DNA of 63,996 nt from contig NZ_VOWY01000014.1 of the NCBI RefSeq assembly GCF_008014645.1, positions 1 to 63,996 of the forward strand, read 5' to 3'. The stretch is from Collinsella sp. BA40 (GTDB lineage Bacteria; Actinomycetota; Coriobacteriia; Coriobacteriales; Coriobacteriaceae). Each line of letters begins with the position of its first letter. Position 1 is the stretch's first letter. The position numbers were made by a program, and so were the translations under genes. Of this stretch, positions 20,652 to 28,718 are shown in pieces. The notes below the pieces were generated by a model. It saw nothing but the letters and a program-made list of their open reading frames with translations, was not told where the DNA came from and searched no databases.

Positions 20652-21878
20652 GTGGGTAACCACTTCCGTACATCCGGAGACGAGCAGTCCGCGTTCGCGC
20701 CGACGACGCCCGAGGGCGTTGCGGCTCCCGCCGATGCCGTTGCATCTCCGGATACCCAAGAGCAGCCTATGACGCTGCAAGAAGATCTGTTCCCCCAGAC
20801 CGACATCCCGGCACCGCTTCATGCTCATGCTGCAGCCGCCGCAGAAGCCGCTTCCGATGCTTCTGCACCGGCTTCGCCCGTCGAGGCGGCGCCCTCCATG
20901 TTCAACGTCCCCTCGCCGGTGGATGCGCCCGTTTCCACGCCGTCGCTGGCGTCCATTCCGGATCCCATGGTCCCCGCTGCGGCGCCCGCGCCCCATCCCG
21001 ACGTCTTTATGACGGCGGCCGGCCCGGCCGTGCCCTCCACGGACGCCGACGAGGCACGTCAGGTGCACGATGTGGACATGGCGCTGCAAAACCCCGATTT
21101 CACGTCGGTGTTCTCGCCCGCGGATCTTGATCGCGCCGCACAGCGCCAGAAGGCTACGCGCCAGGCGGGCGTGGAGCCGGTGATTCACATCGAGCACCTC
21201 ACCAAGGTATATCCCGCGCAGCCCAATAAGCCCGCTTTGGACGATGTGAACATTTCCATCTATCCCGGCGAGTTCGTCTTCCTCGTCGGCCATTCCGGCT
21301 CTGGTAAGACCACGCTGCTCAACACGCTGCTGCGCAATGTCAAGCCCACTTCGGGACGCGTGCTGGTAGCCGGTCACGACCTCATGACGATCAAGAATCG
21401 CAAGGTCCCGCTGCTTCGCCGCCAGATCGGCGCGGTGTTCCAGGACTACAAGCTCCTGCCCAACAAGACCGCGTTCGAGAACGTGGCCTTCGCGCTGCAG
21501 TGCATCGGCAAGCCCCGCGGGGTCATCCGGGCCCAGGTTCCCGAGGTGCTGCGCCTCGTGGGCTTGGCCGAGAAGATGGACATGATGCCCGACCAGCTTT
21601 CCGGTGGCGAGCAGCAGCGCGTCTCGGTGGCGCGCGCCATGGTCAACCGTCCGCCGCTGCTCATCTGCGACGAGCCCACGGGCAACCTCGACCCCGCCAT
21701 CTCGCTCGGCATCATGAAGCTGCTCGAGCGCATCAACCGCACCGGCACCACCGTCATCGTGGCTACGCACGATCGCGAGATGGTCGACTCGATGCACCGT
21801 CGCGTCATCGCCCTCGAGGGCGGCCGCGTCATCCGCGATCAGGAGAGGGGAGGCTACGGCAACTATGGCTCCTTCTAA
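20652..21878 (+). CDS. ftsE: Cell-division ABC ATPase FtsE with long N-terminal extension
   Basis: ATPase of the FtsEX complex that controls septal peptidoglycan hydrolases; 408 residues where FtsE is normally about 220-230. The ATPase begins near residue 177 (IHIEHLTKVYP), with Walker A GHSGSGKTT, the signature LSGGEQQRVS and Walker B LLICDEPTGNLD. The first 175 residues are a low-complexity region rich in Pro, Ala, Ser and Asp, probably disordered. The long form is supported by AAGGAG spaced properly before the GTG at 20652, and coding is continuous. A shorter product from an internal GTG is possible. The 3' end overlaps ftsX by 14 bases, so the pair is co-translated. Confidence 0.95.
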   Translation: MGNHFRTSGDEQSAFAPTTPEGVAAPADAVASPDTQEQPMTLQEDLFPQTDIPAPLHAHAAAAAEAASDASAPASPVEAAPSMFNVPSPVDAPVSTPSLASIPDPMVPAAAPAPHPDVFMTAAGPAVPSTDADEARQVHDVDMALQNPDFTSVFSPADLDRAAQRQKATRQAGVEPVIHIEHLTKVYPAQPNKPALDDVNISIYPGEFVFLVGHSGSGKTTLLNTLLRNVKPTSGRVLVAGHDLMTIKNRKVPLLRRQIGAVFQDYKLLPNKTAFENVAFALQCIGKPRGVIRAQVPEVLRLVGLAEKMDMMPDQLSGGEQQRVSVARAMVNRPPLLICDEPTGNLDPAISLGIMKLLERINRTGTTVIVATHDREMVDSMHRRVIALEGGRVIRDQERGGYGNYGSF

Positions 21879-22809
21879 TCTGGGTTATTCCCTGCAAGAG
21901 GCAGGTAGGCATTTCGTGCGCAACTGGACCACGTCCCTGGGCGCCGTCATCACGATCTTCCTGTCGTTGTTCATCATCGGCCTGTTCATCGTGGGCTCCG
22001 CGATGGTCAACGCCGTCATCGGCGACGTCGAGCAGCAGGTCACCATCACCGCGTTCATCTCGGATGATGCCTCCGACGAGGCCGTCGAGGAGTTCCAGGA
22101 CAAAATCGAGGGCTGGGACAACGTGAAGGACGTCACCTTCAAGTCGAAGGAGGACGCGCTGGAGAGCTATCGCGAGAGCTCCAGCAAGGCCGATGCCACC
22201 ATCAGCGCCCTCGATGGCGAGAACCCGCTGCCCCGTTCGTTCGTCATCGAGATGAACGAGCCCTCGCAGGTCGAGGGTATGGCCGAGAAGATCAAGTCCG
22301 ATGAGGACTTCCGCCAGATTGTCGACGACGACGATCCGAGCGTCGACGATATCGAAGCCGATGTCGACGCCTCCGTGCTGTACGGGCAGGAGGAGGTCGG
22401 TCGCATGTTCCAGATGATCGACTACATCCGCTTGGCCGCCGTCGTGCTCGTCGCCCTGCTCACGTTCGTGTCGTTCATCTTCATCAACAACACGATCCGC
22501 CTGTCCATCACCGCGCGCCGCCGCGAGATCGCCATCATGCGCCTGGTGGGCGCTTCCAACGGCTTCATCCGCGGGCCGTTCGTGACCGAGGGCGTCGTCC
22601 AGGCGCTGCTGGGCTCCTTGCTGGCCATTGGTTGCCTCGAGCTCGTGCGCAACCTGGTTATGCCCATGGTGCAAAACGGGCTGTCGTGGATGGCTATCGA
22701 GATCCCGCTCAACGTATACCTGGCAACCTACGGTTCCCTGGTGCTCGTCGGCGTGTTCATCGGCCTCTTTGGCTCGGCCATCGCCATGCGCCGCTACCTG
22801 CGTGTCTAG
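21865..22809 (+). CDS. ftsX: Cell-division permease FtsX
   Basis: Membrane partner of FtsE, 314 residues. One helix lies near the N-terminus (about 24-46). A large extracellular domain (about 47-190) that in other bacteria contacts peptidoglycan-hydrolase activators follows, then three helices (about 192-215, 240-265 and 290-308). The FtsX/MacB-like signature RRREIAIMRLVGAS is present. It starts inside ftsE, with GGGGAGG as its ribosome site, and ends at a terminator. No NlpC/P60 or PcsB-type hydrolase gene is next to it here. Confidence 0.95.
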   Translation: MAPSNLGYSLQEAGRHFVRNWTTSLGAVITIFLSLFIIGLFIVGSAMVNAVIGDVEQQVTITAFISDDASDEAVEEFQDKIEGWDNVKDVTFKSKEDALESYRESSSKADATISALDGENPLPRSFVIEMNEPSQVEGMAEKIKSDEDFRQIVDDDDPSVDDIEADVDASVLYGQEEVGRMFQMIDYIRLAAVVLVALLTFVSFIFINNTIRLSITARRREIAIMRLVGASNGFIRGPFVTEGVVQALLGSLLAIGCLELVRNLVMPMVQNGLSWMAIEIPLNVYLATYGSLVLVGVFIGLFGSAIAMRRYLRV

Positions 22810-22835
22810 CCGTCTGCGCACAATCTATGCCACGT

Positions 22836-22866
22836 ACGGGCCGGGGGATTCCCTCGGCCCGTTTTT
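22836..22866 (+). terminator. Terminator of ftsEX
   Basis: Stem ACGGGCCG with CGGCCCGT, extended inwards by further G-rich pairs, then a run of six T. Confidence 0.85.
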
Positions 22867-23076
22867 TGTTCGCCACCTATTGCCGCGGGCTTATGGCGCT
22901 CGGCCCGGCTGCAGACCGCGGATGCCCGGGTATGCGCCGGATGGGCGCTCATCGTTCGCCTCGGGGTCGCGTATGCCCTGCAAGGGCTCGCGATGCGCGG
23001 GGCCGCGCTTTGGGTAGAAGGGAAGAACGTACATTTCGAGATGCCCGCCGGGGCGTCGATGACATGAAGGGGAGTT

Positions 23077-25188
23077 ATGGGGAGAAGTCGAAAGGGAGGC
23101 CGCAAGGGTCCGATGCGGTCGAAGCGCGCGTCGGGCCTGGTTGGCGTGGTCAGGGTGTCCGAGCATGCGGGCTTCGTCGAGACGGCCGAGGGGGCCTATC
23201 GGCTGACGGGGCGCGGGCTGCGCGACGCCATGCCCGGAGACCGCGTGTACGCGAGCGTGGGGCGGGGTCCCAAGGGCGAGCGCCGCGCGGTCGTCGAGCA
23301 CGTGATCGAGCGCGCGACGTCCACCGTGGTGGGCACCTATGACGTGGCGAGCCCGCTTGGCATCGTTCGTCCGCTCGATACGCGTATCAAGCATGATTTC
23401 TTCGTGCTTCCCACCGACGATTCGCCCGCGTGCCTCGGCGTGGAGCCGGGCGATATCGTGTCGGCGCGCATCGAGGTGTATCCCAACCGCGTGGAATCGG
23501 GTATCGTCACGCTCGAGCGCCGCATCGGCGACGCCACCGCGCCCGATTTGGGCATAGCGTGCGTTATGGCCCGCTACGACCTTTCGGACGGCTACCCCGC
23601 ATCTCCAGCCGAAGAGGCCCGGGGGCTCGCGCTGGACGTCGATGGGGCCCTGGCCGATCCGCTGCGGCGCGATATCCGCGATCGCTTCGTTATAACGATC
23701 GACCCGGTCGATGCGCGCGATTTCGACGACGCCATCTCGCTCGAGCCGCGTGATGACGGCGGCTGCTGCCTGGGTGTCCACATCGCCGACGTATCGCACT
23801 ACGTCGCATGGGAGTCGGGAATCGACCTGGAGGCGCGCCGCCGCTCCACTTCGGTATACCTTGCCGACCGCGTGCTGCCCATGCTTCCCGAGCGTCTGTG
23901 CAACGACCTGTGTTCGCTGGTACCCGATGAAGACCGCCTGGCGTTTTCCGTTGACATCGAGCTTGATGCCCGCGGCCGCGTGCGCTCCTACGAGTGCTAT
24001 CCCAGTGTTATCCGTTCGCGCGTGCGCCTGGATTACGGCGCCGCGGACCTGCTGCTGCGCGATGCTTCGAATCCAGTGGATGGAGATGCCGAGCCCGCTG
24101 TGGACGAGGTCGTCTGCGCGCATGCCGCCGCGGCCGTCGAGGCGGCCGCGCGCTTCGGCGTGGACCTGCCCGTCTTCCTGGGCCGGGCTGCCGGGGTCGC
24201 CGAGGCGCGTCGGCTTCTACGCCGGAAGCGCGGCTCCATCGATTTCGAAACCGTGGAGGTACATGCCCTGCTGGACGAGGCCGGCCTGCCGGTGCGCATC
24301 GTGAATCGCGCCCGTACGTGCGCGACCTCGCTGGTCGAGGAGGCCATGCTTTTGGCTAACGAGTGCGTTGCCGAGCGCCTTGCCGACGAGGGCGCCGTGG
24401 CGGCATTTCGAGTGCACGAGCCGCCGCTCGAAGACAACCTCGTGGCCGCCGCTCGCGTTTTGGTGGAGATCGGCGCGCTCGATGGCGAGCAGGCCCTCGC
24501 GCTCGAGTCGGCCGATCCGCATGCCATCGCTGCCGCGCTCGATGCGGTGCGCTCGACGCCCTGCGAGGCGCTTGCCAACGCCCTGTTGCTGCGCGCCATG
24601 CAGCGCGCCCTCTACAAGCCGCACAACGAAGGGCACTATGCGCTGGGCGCGCCTGCATACTGCCATTTCACCAGCCCCATCCGCCGCTACCCCGACCTGC
24701 TCGTCCATCGCGCGCTCAAGCTTTCGCTGGCACGCGAGCATCTGGGCAGAAAGGCTGCGGCGGAGCGACGTCGCCTGCTTACGGGTACGGGCGCGCAGGC
24801 GCTCGACGCCATCGCCCCGCAGCTCTGCCGCCATGCGAGCGAGCGCGAGCGCCTCGCCGACGCCGCCGCGCACGCCACCCAGAAGATCAAGGTGGCGCAG
24901 TATTATGGCGATCGAATCGGGCAGCGCGCTTCGGGCACCATCTCGTGGATGGACCAGACGGGCATCTACGTGCGCCTGGACGACACCGGCGCCGAGGGGC
25001 TGGTGCGCCTGCGCGGCCTGGGCGGCGAGTGGTGGGAGTTCGACGAGCGCTCGCTCACCCTTACCGGGTCTTCTACCGGTACGGTCATCACGCTCGGCCG
25101 ACGCGTCGCCGTAGAGGTCGCGCGCGTCAACGTGCTGCGCGGCCGTCTCGACCTGATGCTTGTCGGCTTGCCGTCCGCGTCCGAATGA
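23077..25188 (+). CDS. rnr: Ribonuclease R (RNase II family exoribonuclease)
   Basis: A processive 3'-5' exoribonuclease, 703 residues. A basic N-terminus and cold-shock-like domains come first. The RNB catalytic domain follows, with the metal-binding cluster DPVDARDFDDA at residues 209-219 (Asp209, 215, 217 and 218 are the expected ligands). A C-terminal S1 domain begins around residue 605 (GTISWMDQTGIYVRLDDTG). The C-terminus is short, without the long Lys-rich tail of E. coli RNase R. AAGGGGAG precedes the ATG. It heads a cluster with a TPR-like gene and smpB, fitting its known role in degrading mRNAs released by trans-translation. It is one of only four genes here that end in TGA. Confidence 0.95.
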   Translation: MGRSRKGGRKGPMRSKRASGLVGVVRVSEHAGFVETAEGAYRLTGRGLRDAMPGDRVYASVGRGPKGERRAVVEHVIERATSTVVGTYDVASPLGIVRPLDTRIKHDFFVLPTDDSPACLGVEPGDIVSARIEVYPNRVESGIVTLERRIGDATAPDLGIACVMARYDLSDGYPASPAEEARGLALDVDGALADPLRRDIRDRFVITIDPVDARDFDDAISLEPRDDGGCCLGVHIADVSHYVAWESGIDLEARRRSTSVYLADRVLPMLPERLCNDLCSLVPDEDRLAFSVDIELDARGRVRSYECYPSVIRSRVRLDYGAADLLLRDASNPVDGDAEPAVDEVVCAHAAAAVEAAARFGVDLPVFLGRAAGVAEARRLLRRKRGSIDFETVEVHALLDEAGLPVRIVNRARTCATSLVEEAMLLANECVAERLADEGAVAAFRVHEPPLEDNLVAAARVLVEIGALDGEQALALESADPHAIAAALDAVRSTPCEALANALLLRAMQRALYKPHNEGHYALGAPAYCHFTSPIRRYPDLLVHRALKLSLAREHLGRKAAAERRRLLTGTGAQALDAIAPQLCRHASERERLADAAAHATQKIKVAQYYGDRIGQRASGTISWMDQTGIYVRLDDTGAEGLVRLRGLGGEWWEFDERSLTLTGSSTGTVITLGRRVAVEVARVNVLRGRLDLMLVGLPSASE

Positions 25189-25246
25189 CCTCGCCCAGCG
25201 CCTGCGCGCTGCGCTACACTACAACCTATTGCGATAAGGAGGCCCC

Positions 25247-26122
25247 ATGGATTTCCCCATAGATGCACATGATGTCGAATATGCCGAGAACTTCTTGGCA
25301 TCCGGAGATATGGTAACCGCGTTCCCGCTCCTGAAGCGCCTCGCCGAGATGGTCGAGGAGTACGCAGAGACGGAATGCGTGGCAAACGATACGACCCAAT
25401 GGTTCAGCTTCAACGACGCCTTCGAGCGCTTGGCATACCGACGCGTCGAGAAGGATCCGCGCGAGCTCATCCAGGTTCCCGCTCCGGTGGACCGCCTGTA
25501 CAGCGCGCTCTCCTTCGCCTATATCCGACAGCAGGATTGGATCTCTGCGCGCGATGCGCTCATGCAGGCCGTGCGCTGGAACCCTATGAATTGCAACTAC
25601 CGCCTCGACCTGGCCGAGATCTTCCGCGCGCTGGAGGATACGCAGGAGTGGGCGTCGCTGAGCTATTCGGTGATCGAGCGCGCATCCGACGGCCGTTCGG
25701 CCGCGCGCGCGTACGCGAACCTCGGCCAGTTCTTCCTCGACGAGGATAAGCCGAGCGCGGCCGCGGGCTGCACGCGCCTCGCGGTGAGCCTTGCGGCTGC
25801 CGACCAGCGCGTGGTGCGCCTGCAGAACCGCATCATGGCCGAGCATCCCGAGGCCATGGAGGAGTCGGACGCGCATGTGATGGGCGAGCTCTCCCTGGAG
25901 GGGATCCCTACCGCCCCCAGCGCGGATATCGCCGTTTGCCTGCTTATGTGCGCCAGCGACGCTGCCCGCGAGGGAGACGCCCAGCAGGCCACCTCCCTCA
26001 CCGTGCGGGCGAACAACCTCATCGGCGAGGAGGCGTGCCGTGCGTTGGTCAAGCTCATCCACGAATCCGATGCCGAGCTCGCGCAGGAGCGCTCGCACGA
26101 CGGCGCCGGGAACGGGGAGTAG
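25247..26122 (+). CDS. TPR-like protein between rnr and smpB
   Basis: A 291-residue soluble protein with no signal peptide. Residues about 80-200 look like degenerate tetratricopeptide helices (YSALSFAYIRQQDWISARDALMQA, then LAEIFRALEDTQEWASL and AYANLGQFFLDEDKPSAA; each stretch is split here by family-type turns). The rest is acidic and helical. The family name is not recognised. ATAAGGAGG precedes the ATG, and smpB starts 3 bases after the stop, so it is tightly coupled to smpB. By position it may assist ribosome rescue or RNA turnover as an adaptor; that is inference. Confidence 0.8.
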   Translation: MDFPIDAHDVEYAENFLASGDMVTAFPLLKRLAEMVEEYAETECVANDTTQWFSFNDAFERLAYRRVEKDPRELIQVPAPVDRLYSALSFAYIRQQDWISARDALMQAVRWNPMNCNYRLDLAEIFRALEDTQEWASLSYSVIERASDGRSAARAYANLGQFFLDEDKPSAAAGCTRLAVSLAAADQRVVRLQNRIMAEHPEAMEESDAHVMGELSLEGIPTAPSADIAVCLLMCASDAAREGDAQQATSLTVRANNLIGEEACRALVKLIHESDAELAQERSHDGAGNGE

Positions 26123-26125
26123 GCC

Positions 26126-26596
26126 ATGCCGAGCGAGAAGAAGCGCAAGACCATCGCCAAGAACCGCTCCGCGCACCATGAGTACTTCATCGACGAGACC
26201 TTTGAGTGCGGCATCGAGCTCGCTGGTACCGAGGTGCGCAGCCTCCGCGAGCGCGCCTGCCAGATCACCGATACCTTCGTGCTCATCCGCAATCGCGAGT
26301 GCTGGCTCATCGGCGTGCACATCCATCCCTATTCGCATGGATCGATCTTCAACCGCGACCCCGATCGCCGTCGTAAGCTGCTGCTCCATCGCAAGGAGAT
26401 CGACTACCTGGATGGCAAGCTGCGCAACAGGGGCTACGCCCTGGTGCCGCTCGAGCTGTACTTCGATGACAACGGCCGCGTGAAGCTCCTGCTGGGGCTG
26501 GGTCGCGGTAAAAAGCTCTACGACAAGCGCGAGGATATGGCGAAGCGCGATATGCAGCGCGAGATCGACCGGGCCCTCAAGGCGCGTAGCAGATAG
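26126..26596 (+). CDS. smpB: SsrA-binding protein SmpB
   Basis: Binds tmRNA and brings it to stalled ribosomes for trans-translation; 156 residues, a normal length. Landmarks are the N-terminal NRSAHHEYFIDETFECGIEL, the EVRSLRERACQITDTF strand, the family segment HIHPYSHGSIFN, RKLLLHRKEI, and a basic C-terminal helix (KLYDKREDMAKRD) that enters the mRNA channel. It directly follows the TPR-like gene and is third in the rnr cluster. The tmRNA gene itself was not seen in this window. Confidence 0.97.
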   Translation: MPSEKKRKTIAKNRSAHHEYFIDETFECGIELAGTEVRSLRERACQITDTFVLIRNRECWLIGVHIHPYSHGSIFNRDPDRRRKLLLHRKEIDYLDGKLRNRGYALVPLELYFDDNGRVKLLLGLGRGKKLYDKREDMAKRDMQREIDRALKARSR

Positions 26597-26720
26597 CGCG
26601 TACTCGCCGCCGTGACATGCTTCAGCCCATCGATTCGCTGGGGCTACGCGAGCGCGGCGGCGTTATCATTGCGGTATGCAGGGCCGTTTTGGCACGATGC
26701 CTGATCGAGAGGAGATTGGC

Positions 26721-27224
26721 ATGGATATGACGGCGTTCTTTACCATGAGCTACGGACTGTACGTGGTGTCCGCGACAGCCGGCGACGAGCGCGCGGGGTG
26801 CGTGATCAACACCGCGACGCAGGTGACGGCGGAGCCGCCGCGTCTTATGGTGGCGGTGCACAAGGATAACTGCACGGCGCGGGTGATCAGGGAGGCCGGA
26901 ACCTTTACCGTGACGGCCATCGATCAGACCGCCGACATGCCCTACATCGGCAATTTTGGCTTTAGGACGAGCGATACGTATAACAAGTTCGAGAAGTACG
27001 AGGTGGCCGAGTCCGCTACGGGCGACGCATATTCCCCCGAGCATGCGTGCGCCGTGTTCGCCTGCCGCCTGGCCGATACGGTAGATGTGAGTACGCATTA
27101 CCTGTTCATCGGCGACGTCGTGGAGGCGGAGCGCCTCTCTGACGAGCCGCCGCTCACCTACGCCTACTATCACAGCACGTTGAAGGGGAAGACCCCGCCC
27201 AAGGCATCGTCGTACCAGGGGTAG
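26721..27224 (+). CDS. Flavin reductase family protein
   Basis: A 167-residue FMN-binding split-barrel protein. The N-terminus (TAFFTMSYGLYVVSATAG), GCVINTATQVTAEPPRLMV and FTVTAIDQT fit the flavin reductase domain of NAD(P)H:flavin oxidoreductases and of high-molecular-weight rubredoxins. GAGGAG precedes the ATG at 26721, so the extra upstream codons are not used. The next gene, about 215 bases on, is a rubredoxin. In several anaerobes flavin reductase and rubredoxin are one polypeptide acting as an oxygen- or NO-scavenging electron carrier, so the pair probably works together here. Confidence 0.88.
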   Translation: MDMTAFFTMSYGLYVVSATAGDERAGCVINTATQVTAEPPRLMVAVHKDNCTARVIREAGTFTVTAIDQTADMPYIGNFGFRTSDTYNKFEKYEVAESATGDAYSPEHACAVFACRLADTVDVSTHYLFIGDVVEAERLSDEPPLTYAYYHSTLKGKTPPKASSYQG

Positions 27225-27284
27225 GCCCGTATCGGCGACGACGCGCGCCGTGTTCGATGGCGAGCGTCGGGGGATTCGCGTTTT

Positions 27285-27333
27285 GAGTTTCTTATAGGAA
27301 ACTCTTGATTAAACGTTACCGTACGTGTAACAA
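27285..27333 (+). promoter_or_regulatory. Possible rubredoxin promoter with two palindromes
   Basis: GAGTTTC/GAAACTC (27285-27291 and 27298-27304) is followed by TTGATT (27305-27310, a possible -35) and TAACAA (27328-27333, a weak -10) at 17 bases. Overlapping the -10 is GTTAC-N7-GTAAC (27315-27331), a likely operator. Confidence 0.4.
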
Positions 27334-27440
27334 TAATGGCAGCCAATGGAGTTTGGAAATCGTGGTTTGCCGGGATAGCGAGCCGAATCGATGGATATAC
27401 TTCTACTAATGTCAATTCGCCTGCGAAAGGAAGGTTCGTC

Positions 27441-27581
27441 ATGAGCGACGAGAAGACCTACAAGTTTGTTTGTGTTGTTTGCGGCTTCGAGGTCGAGGTC
27501 GACACCCCCGAGCTTCCCGAGGACTACGTCTGCCCCGTCTGCGGCGTCGGTCCCGATGAGTTCGAGGCTGTTGAGGAGTAA
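27441..27581 (+). CDS. Rubredoxin
   Basis: A 46-residue one-iron electron carrier. Two CxxCG knuckles (CVVCGFE and CPVCGVG) supply the four Cys ligands of the Fe centre, and the ending GPDEFEAVEE is typical. The ATG at 27441 follows AAAGGAAGG. It is at the short end of the family (usually 52-54 residues), lacking a few residues between the knuckles. It lies downstream of the flavin reductase with its own possible promoter, and a terminator follows. Confidence 0.95.
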   Translation: MSDEKTYKFVCVVCGFEVEVDTPELPEDYVCPVCGVGPDEFEAVEE

Positions 27582-27606
27582 CAACTCCGAAGCACATATG
27601 CTGAGG

Positions 27607-27638
27607 AAGCGTCCGCCCGTTTGGGTGGGCGCTTTTTT
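27607..27638 (+). terminator. Terminator of rubredoxin
   Basis: An 11-base stem with G-U pairs (AGCGTCCGCCC with GGGTGGGCGCT) and six T residues, 25 bases after the stop. Confidence 0.8.
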
Positions 27639-27897
27639 AATGTGGCGGGACCGTGGCGGCGCGCGGGTGATCTGGGATTCTCGTTGGATGGGCCGTGGTT
27701 CGATCCCGACCATGCGATGTCGAGCCTGCATACCAGACCGGCTGGCGAGGCATGGAGGCCAGGAGTCCAACATGGTTGTTGGGGCCGTGTTTGATTCCGT
27801 TGAGCGGCTCGTCCGATAGTTCGAATCGGGTCCATTGCGGACAGCGCGCGCATCGTAGGCTGGTTCTTACGGGATCGCATGAGCGTGAGGAGGCCGG

Positions 27898-28638
27898 ATG
27901 GATGCGTTTCGGATAGCCAAGGACGATGTTGACCAGATGGCGGCATATTGGATGGCTCGAAAAGACGAGCTGATGGGGATGACGGGTGACTTCTTCGCAT
28001 CCCTGATCGATCCAGCATTCGCGTATGAGGAGGAACCGGATGATTTGATGTCGGTGCAGTTCAATATCTGCTATACCGAGTGGTTGCTCTTTGAATGCAA
28101 GCTGCTGGGTGGCTATACGCCTCTGATGGCGTATGTGGACCAACCGCCGAGCTACGTGGATACCGATGCGCTCGACAGTTTACGCGAGGTGGTGCGGACA
28201 CAGTTCTTTTCGCGCTTTGCGATCCTTGAAAAGCGGAAGCGCGCCGGCATGGCGACGTTGCGCGATGTCATGGACGGACGGTGCTACGAGGTGTTCGACC
28301 CGCACCTGTGCTCGATTGATGGCTGGAAGGACGGGACGATCGCCTTGCGCATCGCACGCGTGGACGGTGTTTGGCAGACGGTGGGACAGGTGTGCATGTA
28401 CGACCGCGCTCCGGAGGCTGCGACGCGGCGCGATGGCCCCGGCTGCGTTCATGAGGAGGATCGAGATACGCGGCCGTATCTGAGCGAGATGGGCTTCTTC
28501 ATTCGGTTCGTATACGACGTGTTCTCGATCGACGGGCGCTACCATCATACGATGCGTCTGCGGCAGACGGATGCCGGCGCGGCGCTGCGCCGCGAGATCG
28601 AGGCGCGCCGGCATGGTCTGGACGGCCCTGCTGGTTAA
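27898..28638 (+). CDS. Hypothetical protein
   Basis: A 246-residue soluble protein with no recognised domain. It is rich in Asp, Arg and aromatic residues, starts MDAFRIAKDDVDQM, and has two Cys around residues 60-69 (NICYTEWLLFECKLL). A segment DGRCYEVFDPHLCSIDGWKDG in the middle (broken here by family-neutral text) and a C-terminal RFVYDVFSIDGRYHH are notable. GTGAGGAGG precedes the ATG. The gene stands alone, preceded by about 255 bases in which no gene is seen, and converges with the amidohydrolase gene. The reading frame and codon pattern look genuine. Confidence 0.7.
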   Translation: MDAFRIAKDDVDQMAAYWMARKDELMGMTGDFFASLIDPAFAYEEEPDDLMSVQFNICYTEWLLFECKLLGGYTPLMAYVDQPPSYVDTDALDSLREVVRTQFFSRFAILEKRKRAGMATLRDVMDGRCYEVFDPHLCSIDGWKDGTIALRIARVDGVWQTVGQVCMYDRAPEAATRRDGPGCVHEEDRDTRPYLSEMGFFIRFVYDVFSIDGRYHHTMRLRQTDAGAALRREIEARRHGLDGPAG

Positions 28639-28718
28639 GCGGGCGTGCCATAGCGCGGCGCTCCCGCTGTGATGGCATCCGTCGTGTTGGCGCCACCGCT
28701 TTTCGAGCCGGTTGCCTG

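Noticed and set aside
27700-27840. tRNA-like pieces (GGTTCGATCC and AGTTCGAATC)
   Set aside because: The flanks do not pair as a T-arm or acceptor stem and no cloverleaf can be drawn.
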